Below, one piece after another: positions 1 to 6,211 of a stretch of 7,240 nt of DNA (the stretch's first letter is position 1; every line of letters starts with the position of its first letter). This DNA comes from Kiritimatiellia bacterium (lineage in GTDB: Bacteria; Verrucomicrobiota; Kiritimatiellia; RFP12; UBA1067). The position numbers were made by a program, and so were the translations under genes. The stretch lies in the NCBI GenBank assembly GCA_017999015.1, contig JAGOBZ010000161.1:1-7240 (forward strand), read 5' to 3'. The notes under the pieces are model-generated. The model worked only from the letters and a program-made list of their open reading frames with translations, was not told the origin of the DNA and made no database searches.

Positions 1-2507
1 TGCGCCGCGGTCGGCGCGCCGGCATAGGTGCGTGTCGCGATCACCTGCCCGGCGTCGTCGCGTAAGATGACGGTCCCGCCGCGCGCCGAGAGCTGGCCCT
101 GATAGTTGCCCTGCACGAAACGGCGCTCGCCGCCGGTCGGCCCGCTGGCCCGCGCGCGGAAGGCCTTGGCGTCCTTCGCGACATGCAGCAGGCCGACGTA
201 GTTGGCCGCCGGAGTGCCGGCCCCCGGAGGGATCACGGTGCCGCCCTTGAAGGTGTGGCGGACCTCGCCCTCCAGCGACCAGCCGGAGAGGTCGACCGCC
301 TGCGCGGTCGTGTTGCGCAGGATCACGTACTCCTCCGCCTGCGACCCGCTGACCGGCAGGAAATCGAGCGCGTCAATCGTCACCATGCCGAGCGCGTTGA
401 CTTGCGGCGCATCGGGGATGGGTACGCCGTTGTAGGCGGGGCGGCCTGCGCCGGTATTGAAAAGGAAGGCGCGGCGCGGCGCGAGGTAACCGGCGATCAC
501 GCGCTCGACCTCCTCGCGCGGGCGATGAGGCGCGTAGTTCGCGTGAAAACCCCAGCGCGCGGCATCGAGATCACCGTCTGTCCACGGCGAGGGGTCGGCA
601 GGATCGGGATCGATGCTGGCCGCGACGGCCCGGAGCTGTTGCTCCATCAAGCCGTCCAACGTGCCGGGGGCTTGCAACACCCGATCCATGAGCGTGCGCA
701 GACGGCGCACAAACATCTGCTGGAACTCGGGGCCGTGGTAGGCGATGTCGTACAGCAGCGATTTCAGTCCGCCCGCGTGAAAGAAAATGGTGGTGGTCAG
801 GGCGTCATCGAAATAACCCAGCGTATCGCTCCAGTTGTGCCCGTGCGTCAGATCCACGTCCCACATGATCGGCTGCCAGTCGCGCGTGCCGTTGGTGTCG
901 CGGTAGAGACAATAGTTTTTCTCGCCGATGTCGGCGTCGCCGTTGAGCAGGCGCGTCACGCGATAGTTGATGAGCGCGGCCACATCGACGTTGTCGTAGG
1001 TGAAAATCAGACGCTCATGGAGCGGGAGTGACCGGCTCAAGCCCGCGTAGAGAGCGGCGATGTCGCTCTTGTCCTCCTCCTTGCGGGTCTTCTTTTCGGC
1101 CAGGGCGACCGTGGTGCCATAGATCTTGTAGAGCGCGCCTTCTGGATCAAGCCCGTTGCGCTCCAGCATACGGTCGTCGCTATCCTCCACCAGATCCATC
1201 ACGCCGTGGAAAACGCCGTTCAACTGCACGCGCACCGGCACGACGAAATGGTGCGGCGTACCGCTCATCTGCGCCATCCAGTGCGAAAGATGATTGCGGG
1301 CTTTGGTTTTATCGGCGTAGTTGGTGAGCAGGTTGATGTCTTTGACGCGGCGAGCGTCCGCCCGCCACAGGAAGCGGTCCTCGCCTGTGAAGTCGAAATC
1401 GTAGCTCTTTTTCGGGAAAGTGGCGGTGGTCTGGCCGTGGATCATGTGGCCGACATTGTCGTAGAAGTTGGAGAGGTAGTAGCAGCAGCCGCGGAACGGT
1501 TCCGTGGTTGGACCGTAGGCCGGCGCGTTCTGCACGAACCACTCGAGGACGGGAAGCTGGCTGGCGGCGGTTGCGGGAACGACCGCCACCGTGCCGAAAT
1601 ACTGCGGCGCGTCCAGCGGGTCGCTGAAGGCGGGCAGGCGCGTGACGGTGCCGGTCTCATCCTCGACTTCAAAGCGCCAGCGGAACATCTGCCCGGCCGT
1701 CAGCGCGCCGGTCGGGAGCTGCACGGCGTATGTGCCGTCACCGGCCACCGTGTCCGGCGCGATGCCGTCGTCCGCCATCGCGACGGCCGCCAGTTCAGGC
1801 TGAAACAGGACGCGCGGAATGACGCGCACGGCGCGCACGGCGTGGAGCGTGGGAATCGCGCGGACCGTCACCGTGAGCGGCGGGCTGGCCGGGGTGCCCA
1901 GCGGACGCGGCACATCCGGGTCTTCCGGCGCCGCATTGAAGAGCAGCGGGCCGGCGGTGCCGGCGCCGTTTTCCTCGCCGGGCGTCGGTGCGCTGAAGAA
2001 GCCGCTCGCCCCGGTCCACGCCGGGGCCGTGGGTGGCGATGCCGGCTCGAACAGCTTGCCGTACGAAACATCCGGCGGCAACGCCGGGAAGGAGGGCTCG
2101 ATGGCGTCGGCCAGGAGCGGTGCGCCTGTTTCCGGATCGGGACGGAAAAGCGCGAGATATTCACCGCCTTTGGCGAGGCTGAACGAGGTGTGCAGGGGCC
2201 GGGCGGGGTCGGCGCGGTTCTTGCCGGAAGCCCAGATCAGCAGGCAGGCGCCGGGCGCGAGAGTGACCGCCGGCAGACGCCAGAGCGCGGGTGCCGCGGG
2301 TTTGTCTGTCAGCCACCAGCCATCCAGCGAAACGGCGTGCTCCCCGCTGTTGTACAGCTCGATCCAATCCTGGCGGTCGCCGTCTTCGTCGCGGAGGCCG
2401 TTCTCGTTGTCGGCCAGCACCTCGGTGATCAAGACGTCGGCAGGCGCGTCAACCGCAATGATGCCGCAAAGCGCAAGCGTGATGAAGAGGGCGGAACGGA
2501 TACGCAT
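1..2507 (-). CDS. Secreted CotH-kinase protein with lamin-tail domains (3' end beyond window)
   Basis: The reading frame stays open from an ATG at 2507 to the window edge, giving 835 residues with no stop. Residues 1-23 form a signal peptide (MRIR, hydrophobic core, likely cleavage after APA23). Residues 24-180 resemble a lamin-tail domain (VLITEVLADN, then DWIELYNSG, then LDGWWLTD). Residues 210-300 form a beta-rich linker with GDGTYAV. Residues 318-690 match the CotH kinase family: PKKSYDFDF near 365, INLLTNYADKTKARN at 391-405, GVFHGVMDLVED near 431, NYRVTRLLNGDAD near 514, KNYCLYRD at 530-537 and WDVDLTHG at 549-556. The Asn and Asp of the last two motifs are the expected metal/ATP ligands. 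Residues 702-835 look like a second lamin-tail domain (EEYVILRNT, VDLSGWSLEG). CotH kinases phosphorylate secreted proteins, but the target here is unknown. The start is supported by GGAG nine bases upstream. A C-terminal anchor or sorting domain may lie outside the window. Confidence 0.93.
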   Translation of the reverse strand, partial: MRIRSALFITLALCGIIAVDAPADVLITEVLADNENGLRDEDGDRQDWIELYNSGEHAVSLDGWWLTDKPAAPALWRLPAVTLAPGACLLIWASGKNRADPARPLHTSFSLAKGGEYLALFRPDPETGAPLLADAIEPSFPALPPDVSYGKLFEPASPPTAPAWTGASGFFSAPTPGEENGAGTAGPLLFNAAPEDPDVPRPLGTPASPPLTVTVRAIPTLHAVRAVRVIPRVLFQPELAAVAMADDGIAPDTVAGDGTYAVQLPTGALTAGQMFRWRFEVEDETGTVTRLPAFSDPLDAPQYFGTVAVVPATAASQLPVLEWFVQNAPAYGPTTEPFRGCCYYLSNFYDNVGHMIHGQTTATFPKKSYDFDFTGEDRFLWRADARRVKDINLLTNYADKTKARNHLSHWMAQMSGTPHHFVVPVRVQLNGVFHGVMDLVEDSDDRMLERNGLDPEGALYKIYGTTVALAEKKTRKEEDKSDIAALYAGLSRSLPLHERLIFTYDNVDVAALINYRVTRLLNGDADIGEKNYCLYRDTNGTRDWQPIMWDVDLTHGHNWSDTLGYFDDALTTTIFFHAGGLKSLLYDIAYHGPEFQQMFVRRLRTLMDRVLQAPGTLDGLMEQQLRAVAASIDPDPADPSPWTDGDLDAARWGFHANYAPHRPREEVERVIAGYLAPRRAFLFNTGAGRPAYNGVPIPDAPQVNALGMVTIDALDFLPVSGSQAEEYVILRNTTAQAVDLSGWSLEGEVRHTFKGGTVIPPGAGTPAANYVGLLHVAKDAKAFRARASGPTGGERRFVQGNYQGQLSARGGTVILRDDAGQVIATRTYAGAPTAA

Positions 2508-2516
2508 GAAGACTTT

Positions 2517-2520
2517 CTCC
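2517..2520 (-). promoter_or_regulatory. Ribosome binding site of the CotH gene
   Basis: On the minus strand GGAG (within CCGGAGAAAG) lies nine bases before the ATG at 2507. It fixes that ATG as the start, although the same frame stays open a short way further upstream. Confidence 0.7.
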
Positions 2521-2532
2521 GGACGGCTTGGA

Positions 2533-2679
2533 TCATTTAAAAAGCAGGGTGCCGGGATAGGTGTCGTCGCCTTGCTGAGCGACAAAAATGGTGGCGGCGC
2601 GGATCCCCGAACAGGCGCAAGCCGACACGAACACGGACAGTCGCCAAAACGCGCACCGCAAATAGCTTGCCGTAATCAT
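2533..2679 (-). pseudogene. 48-codon ORF, possible N-terminal remnant of a secreted beta-helix protein
   Basis: The ORF runs from an ATG at 2679 to a TGA at 2533-2535, ending 25 nt before the CotH start. Residues 1-28 look like a signal peptide (basic and hydrophobic, then CACSGIRA). They are followed by ATIFVAQQGDDTYPGTL, which resembles the mature N-terminus of right-handed beta-helix and pectate-lyase-like proteins (pattern xxYVxxxGDDxxPGT). Such proteins run to several hundred residues, so this would be a truncated relic. Alternatively it could be an expressed leader peptide coupled to the CotH gene, because a promoter-like sequence places the transcription start at or next to its ATG. 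No Shine-Dalgarno precedes the ATG. The same frame continues antisense through dctP without a stop, so openness alone is not evidence. The call rests on the motif. Confidence 0.35.
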
Positions 2680-2685
2680 GCCCCG

Positions 2686-2714
2686 ATCATACCATGCAAG
2701 GTCGGCAAGGGCAA
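2686..2714 (-). promoter_or_regulatory. Predicted sigma70-type promoter toward the CotH gene
   Basis: Read on the minus strand, TTGCCC (2714-2709) is followed after exactly 17 bases by TATGAT (2691-2686). That is 4/6 and 5/6 matches to the consensus boxes. Initiation would fall near 2679, giving a leader of about 170 nt before the CotH ATG, or a near-leaderless start for the 48-codon ORF. Prediction from box matches only. Confidence 0.45.
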
Positions 2715-2759
2715 ACGCCGAGACTGGGCTGCCAAAGCTCGGTGAATCGGCCAAAGAAT

Positions 2760-2775
2760 CCGGTTGCCATACCGG
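2760..2775. promoter_or_regulatory. Inverted repeat over the -35 box of dctP (candidate operator)
   Basis: CCGGT-N6-ACCGG is a perfect five-base inverted repeat with a six-base centre. It completely covers the predicted -35 hexamer of the dctP promoter, the position expected for a repressor site. No regulator gene is visible in the window, and a five-base arm can arise by chance in GC-rich DNA. Confidence 0.35.
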
Positions 2776-2792
2776 CGGTGAAACGCTATCAT
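2764..2792 (+). promoter_or_regulatory. Predicted sigma70-type promoter of the TRAP operon
   Basis: TTGCCA (2764-2769) and TATCAT (2787-2792) each match the consensus at 5/6 positions with an ideal 17-base spacer. Initiation is expected near 2799. The -10 box overlaps the furthest-upstream in-frame ATG of dctP (2791), which would therefore not be in the transcript. This argues for the start at 2827/2830. Confidence 0.65.
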
Positions 2793-2815
2793 GCGTTACT
2801 ATAAACAGAAACGAC

Positions 2816-2823
2816 AGAGAGGG
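2816..2823 (+). promoter_or_regulatory. Ribosome binding site of dctP
   Basis: AGAGAGGG ends six bases before the ATG at 2830 and only three before the ATG at 2827. The spacing favours 2830, although the adjacent ATG pair could both be used. Confidence 0.7.
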
Positions 2824-2829
2824 CTTATG

Positions 2830-3840
2830 ATGAAAAATCTCATAGCGGTGTTGTTGGTCGGGCTTGGCGCGGTGTTGTCGAGTTGCGGACGCAAGGACGC
2901 GGGAGCGGCGCCCGACGGGCCGATTGTGCTGAACTACGCGAACTTCCCGCCTGCGGCGACCTTCCCTTGCGTGCAGATGGAGCGGTGGAAGACAGAAGTT
3001 GAGACACGCACCGGCGGCGCCGTCAAAGTCAACACGTTCCCGGGCGGCACGCTGCTCGGCGCGAAGGATATTTTCGACGGTGTGATTGCGGGTACGGCTG
3101 ACATCGGCAACTTCGCGATGAGTTATCAGCCCGGGCGCTTCCCGGTCTCCGAGGCCATGGACCTGCCGCACTTCTTCCCTGACGCCAAAAGCGCTAGCCG
3201 GATCCTGGCCGGCCTGATCGAGCGTTTCAAGCCTGCGGAATTCGAGCAGGTGAAAGTGCTGGCGCTCTTCACGTGCCCGCCCGCGCTGGTGATGAGCGCC
3301 AAGGAGATCAAGACGCTGGCGGATCTCAAGAATCTGCCGCTGCGCTCTTCGGGCACCGGTGCCGAGGTGATGAAGCGGCTGGGCGCCGCGCCGGTCGCGA
3401 TGCCGCAGTCGGACGTGCCGGATGCCCTGCAAAAGGGTGTGGTGAAAGGCAATGTCTCCTCCGGCGAAGTGCTGAAGGACATGAACTATGCGGCCTATTG
3501 CCCGTTTGTCTACAAAACCGATCTCTGCGTCATCAGTTTCGCGGTGGTGATGAACAAGGCGAAATACGAGGCGCTGCCTGCGTCGGTCAAGCAGGTGCTC
3601 GATGGCCTCTACCGTGAGCATGCCGAGTGGACGGGCGCCTATGTGGACCAGCATGTGCAGACCGCACTGGAATGGTCGAAAGAGAAGCACGCGCTCGTCA
3701 TCCATGAGCCCACGGACGCGGATCGCGCCGTTTTGCGCGCCACAGCGCAGCCGTTGATCGCCGATTACGTGTCCCGCGCCGGCGCCAAGGGCATCGATGC
3801 CGAAGCAGTCCTTGCATACATCCGCAGTCAGTTGCCCTAA
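2830..3840 (+). CDS. dctP: TRAP transporter substrate-binding protein DctP, predicted lipoprotein
   Basis: This 336-residue protein is the extracytoplasmic solute receptor of a tripartite ATP-independent periplasmic transporter. The chosen start yields a short lipoprotein signal (MKNLIAVLLVGLGAVLSSC) with lipobox LSSC, so Cys19 would be lipidated. Gly at +2 does not signal inner-membrane retention. Family features follow in order: FPPAATFPCVQMERWKTEVE near the mature N-terminus, VKVNTFPGGTLLGAKDIFDGV, GTADIGNFAMSYQPGRFP, then LADLKNLPLRSSGTG, where Arg172 aligns with the arginine that usually salt-bridges the ligand carboxylate. LGAAPVAMPQSDVPDALQKGVV is the classic DctP stretch that follows. 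A carboxylate substrate is therefore likely, but its identity cannot be read. Most Gram-negative TRAP receptors are soluble, so the lipid anchor is notable. Fifty-one bases separate it from dctQM, with a hairpin between. Confidence 0.93.
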   Translation: MKNLIAVLLVGLGAVLSSCGRKDAGAAPDGPIVLNYANFPPAATFPCVQMERWKTEVETRTGGAVKVNTFPGGTLLGAKDIFDGVIAGTADIGNFAMSYQPGRFPVSEAMDLPHFFPDAKSASRILAGLIERFKPAEFEQVKVLALFTCPPALVMSAKEIKTLADLKNLPLRSSGTGAEVMKRLGAAPVAMPQSDVPDALQKGVVKGNVSSGEVLKDMNYAAYCPFVYKTDLCVISFAVVMNKAKYEALPASVKQVLDGLYREHAEWTGAYVDQHVQTALEWSKEKHALVIHEPTDADRAVLRATAQPLIADYVSRAGAKGIDAEAVLAYIRSQLP

Positions 3841-3848
3841 GCCCATTG

Positions 3849-3869
3849 CGGACGGCCTTCAGCCGTTCG
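3849..3869 (+). other. Intercistronic hairpin between dctP and dctQM
   Basis: CGGACGGC (3849-3856) pairs with GCCGTTCG (3862-3869) around the loop CTTCA, making an eight-pair stem with one G-U. It is followed by a pyrimidine-rich stretch (TATTCTCTTT) with no clean T-run. It fits an mRNA-stabilising or partially terminating element that would leave more receptor than membrane subunit, but this is inferred from structure alone. Confidence 0.4.
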
Positions 3870-3891
3870 TATTCTCTTTGGAAATCTTCTC

Positions 3892-5877
3892 ATGCTGCAA
3901 TCGCTGATCCGCGTTGAAAAACAGATCTGCACCGCCGGAATGGTGGCGGCGGGCTTCCTGTTGGTCACCCTGGTGCTGCTTTCAGGCGCGAACGTGGCCT
4001 GCCGTATGGCCGGACATCCGATCAGTGCAAGCTACGAGCTGTCCGGACTCTTCGGCGCACTGCTCGCGGCGCTCGCGCTCGCCGACACGCAGCGCAAGCG
4101 CGGGCACGTCGAACTGGACCTGTTCACGCGCGTGTACGCGCCCGGTGCCCGGCGCTGGGTCGGTGCCTTTAACGTGTTTGCCGGCGCCGTGCTGGTCGCC
4201 GTCCTGGGGGGGCAACTGGTCAGCCGCGCCTGTGTGCTGCTGCGGGCCGGCGAGGTCTCCGAGACGCTGAAGCTGCCTTATCCGTGGCTGATGGTCGGCG
4301 CGGCCGGCGGGCTTTTCCTGCTGGCGGCATCGTATCTGACCGACTTCGCGGTGCTCGCGTTCGGCCATATCAAGAAGGACGCCTGCGAACAGCAGCGCGC
4401 TCAGACGGTCAACCCGATCTGCGACGAGCCCGAGACGGGACGCGGCAAGGTGCCCGCAGTCGACGCGCAGCCAAGGAAATGGCCGGTGCTCGGGCCTGGG
4501 CTGGTTGTTGTGGCGGCGGCGGCGCTTTGGGCCGGACTCCATTTCACCCGTATCGCGGCCAGCCCTGCGGCGCTCGGGTATCTCGGGATCGGCATCATGC
4601 TGACCCTCATCCTGTTCACCGGCATGTCGCCGGGACTGGCGATGCTGCTCGCGGGCTTCATCGGCCTGTTGGCGCTCAACCCGCCAGCCACCGCTGCGGC
4701 GCTGCTGAACGGCACGGTCGGCGCAGAGGTCTGGACGGTCTTCTCGAACTACGGCTTTACCGTGATCCCGCTCTTTGTGCTGCTGGGCGAGGTGATCTAT
4801 CACGCGGGCTATAGCGACCGTCTGTTCCGCGCCGCGCAGGCGTGGTTCGGGCATACGCGCGGCGGGCTCGCGGTGACGACGATCTTGGCTTGCGCGGGTT
4901 TTTCGGCGATCTGCGGCTCGAACACCGCCACGGCCGCAACCATGAGTTCGGTCGCCCTGAAACCGATGTGGCGCAACAACTATCATCCGGAACTGAAGTG
5001 CGGCAGCATCGCCGCCGGTTCCACTCTGGGCGCGATGATTCCGCCGAGCATCGTACTGGTGGTGTACGGCCTGTATACCGGACAGAGCATCGGCAAGCTC
5101 TTTGCGGGCAGCATCCTGCCCGGCGTGCTGCTGACGGCGCTGTTCGTGCTGTCAGTGAAGGTCACCCTGTGGCGCCATCCCGACTGGGCGCGGCTCAGCG
5201 TGCGAGGTTCGCGCCGGCGGCGCCTCGCGCTGCTGCCGCAGGTGCTCGACGTCGCGGTGCTCTTCGGCGTGATCATGGCTGCGATGTTCTCGGGATGGGT
5301 GACGCCGACCGAGGCGGCCGGGCTCGGCGCCCTGCTCGGAATCGTTGGATGCTTGGTGCGCGGGCGACTCTCGCGCCGACAGTTCGTGAACGCCGCATGG
5401 GCGACCCTGCGCATCACCGCGATGGTCTTTCTGATCCTGGCCGGCGCCACGGTGTTCGGGCGCTTTCTGGTGCTGACGCGCCTGCCTTTCGAGCTGACCG
5501 ACTGGGTCGCACAGATGAATCTGGCACCGGCGGTGATCCTGCTTTTTATGATGGGCTGCTATTTGGTCGGTGGCTGCATCATGGACGCCCTGGCGTTCCT
5601 GTTGATTTCGCTGCCGCTCTTCCAGCCGCTGGTGACGCGCATGGGATATGACCTGATCTGGTTCGGGCCGGTGGTCTGTCTGGTCACCACGCTCGGCGCG
5701 ATCACGCCTCCGGTCGGCGTCTCCTGCTTTGTCGTCGCGGGGATGTCGCCGGACGCCCACGCCGCGCAGGTCTTCCGCGGCGCGATGCGTTTTCTGCCCG
5801 CCTACCTGATTGTCTTCCTTCTGCTGCTGCTCTTTCCGGACCTCATGGTCGGCTGGCTGGCCGGATGCGTCAAATAA
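3892..5877 (+). CDS. dctQM: TRAP transporter fused small and large permease subunits (DctQM)
   Basis: This 661-residue inner-membrane protein imports the solute delivered by DctP, normally with sodium. Residues 1-160 are the small Q subunit: membrane segments at about 15-38, 46-66, 90-112 and 128-152, with SYELSG at 47-52 and the family stretch GHVELDLF at 71-78. A polar linker (about 161-198) and an extra hydrophobic segment (200-217) lead into the large M subunit, about 225-661. Typical M motifs include FTGMSPGLAMLLAGFIGLL, CGSNTATAATMSSVALKPM (341-359), GSIAAGSTLG then IPPSIVLVVYG (371-393), GQSIGKLFAGSILPG, TPTEAAGLGA (471-480) and TPPVGVSCFV (605-614). The two PPS/PPVG motifs mark the inverted-repeat halves. 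The linker helix is expected, because it must return the chain to the correct side of the membrane. The Shine-Dalgarno is weak (GGA nine bases upstream), suggesting lower translation than dctP. Confidence 0.95.
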   Translation: MLQSLIRVEKQICTAGMVAAGFLLVTLVLLSGANVACRMAGHPISASYELSGLFGALLAALALADTQRKRGHVELDLFTRVYAPGARRWVGAFNVFAGAVLVAVLGGQLVSRACVLLRAGEVSETLKLPYPWLMVGAAGGLFLLAASYLTDFAVLAFGHIKKDACEQQRAQTVNPICDEPETGRGKVPAVDAQPRKWPVLGPGLVVVAAAALWAGLHFTRIAASPAALGYLGIGIMLTLILFTGMSPGLAMLLAGFIGLLALNPPATAAALLNGTVGAEVWTVFSNYGFTVIPLFVLLGEVIYHAGYSDRLFRAAQAWFGHTRGGLAVTTILACAGFSAICGSNTATAATMSSVALKPMWRNNYHPELKCGSIAAGSTLGAMIPPSIVLVVYGLYTGQSIGKLFAGSILPGVLLTALFVLSVKVTLWRHPDWARLSVRGSRRRRLALLPQVLDVAVLFGVIMAAMFSGWVTPTEAAGLGALLGIVGCLVRGRLSRRQFVNAAWATLRITAMVFLILAGATVFGRFLVLTRLPFELTDWVAQMNLAPAVILLFMMGCYLVGGCIMDALAFLLISLPLFQPLVTRMGYDLIWFGPVVCLVTTLGAITPPVGVSCFVVAGMSPDAHAAQVFRGAMRFLPAYLIVFLLLLLFPDLMVGWLAGCVK

Positions 5878-5894
5878 CTGTGAGAACCGTTTAT

Positions 5895-6107
5895 TTAGGG
5901 ACGCCCCAGTGCGCCGTGCAGGTACGTCTCGGCGTAGGTGTTCGAGCCTTCTGCGACCGTGGCCGACGTCAGCCGGTCGGCGGCGTCGAAGACGTTCGCT
6001 GACCGGCGCGGGCTCTGCGGGTTCGGGAAGAGCCCGTCGGTGACCTGCTCCTTGGTCTTGACGCCCGCCTCGTCTCGGGTAATCATGCGGCCGACAACCC
6101 GAAGGCT
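5895..6107 (-). pseudogene. Coding-like 3' gene remnant, possibly YD/RHS-like
   Basis: An open frame of 70 residues ends in TAA (5895-5897), 17 nt from the convergent end of dctQM. The only ATG is at 6086 (63 residues) and has no Shine-Dalgarno. Third codon positions are almost all G or C, which indicates real coding history. At the 5' side the frame meets a TGA (6108-6110) just where the DNA turns AT-rich, as if a longer gene had been cut there. The end of the protein, VFDAADRLTSATV then NTYAETY and ALGRP, recalls YD/RHS repeats (YDxxGRLTSxT, about 22-residue period: F33-D34 to Y55). The second unit has lost the D and carries two extra residues. I do not recognise the N-terminal half. It could also be a small genuine gene of unknown function. 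Confidence 0.4.
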
Positions 6108-6134
6108 TCACCCCGACACTTTCCGATTATTATA

Positions 6135-6163
6135 TTGACATGCACCCCATGCTCATATATACA
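6135..6163 (+). promoter_or_regulatory. Predicted promoter of the small lipoprotein gene
   Basis: A perfect TTGACA (6135-6140) is followed after 17 bases by TATACA (6158-6163, 4/6). An overlapping TATATA at 6156 would give a 15-base spacer. It sits in a short AT-rich island inside GC-rich DNA. The directly repeated ATGC in ATGCACCCCATGC lies in the spacer. Initiation is expected near 6170, giving a leader of about 40 nt. Confidence 0.6.
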
Positions 6164-6196
6164 CACCAAGATAACAGCCGGAAGGGTTGTTTGTAA

Positions 6197-6204
6197 AAAA
6201 GGAG
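6197..6204 (+). promoter_or_regulatory. Strong ribosome binding site of the small lipoprotein gene
   Basis: AAAAGGAG ends seven bases before the ATG at 6212. It is the best Shine-Dalgarno in the window and fixes the start of the gene. Confidence 0.8.
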
Positions 6205-6211
6205 ACTCATT

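Noticed and set aside
1206..2540. 444-codon plus-strand ORF opposite the CotH gene
   Set aside because: Arg/Gly/Val-rich translation without motifs, and a shadow of the strongly supported minus-strand CotH frame. The overlapping plus-strand ORFs at 183-1031 and 1819-2745 were rejected for the same reason.
2718..2742. CCGAG / CTCGG inverted repeat between the divergent promoters
   Set aside because: Five-base arms separated by 15 bases are too weak and too common in GC-rich DNA to call a site.
2791..2829. Upstream ATG at 2791 as the dctP start
   Set aside because: It lies inside the predicted -10 box, has no ribosome site, and would add a polar, highly basic 13-residue extension before the signal peptide.
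2533..3846. 437-codon minus-strand ORF covering dctP
   Set aside because: It is the antisense shadow of dctP, which has clear family motifs, a lipobox, a promoter and a ribosome site. The antisense protein is Arg/His-rich with no recognisable domain. Only its last 48 codons, outside dctP, were kept as a possible remnant.
2533..6107. One minus-strand gene split by insertion of the TRAP operon into the two remnants
   Set aside because: The orientation is wrong: the N-terminal-like piece lies at the left and the C-terminal-like piece at the right, opposite to what an interrupted minus-strand gene would show. Their sequences also suggest different families.
5152..6111. 319-codon minus-strand ORF opposite the end of dctQM
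   Set aside because: Gln/Arg/His-rich low-complexity translation typical of antisense frames in GC-rich DNA. The 5895-6107 frame has the better coding signature where they overlap.
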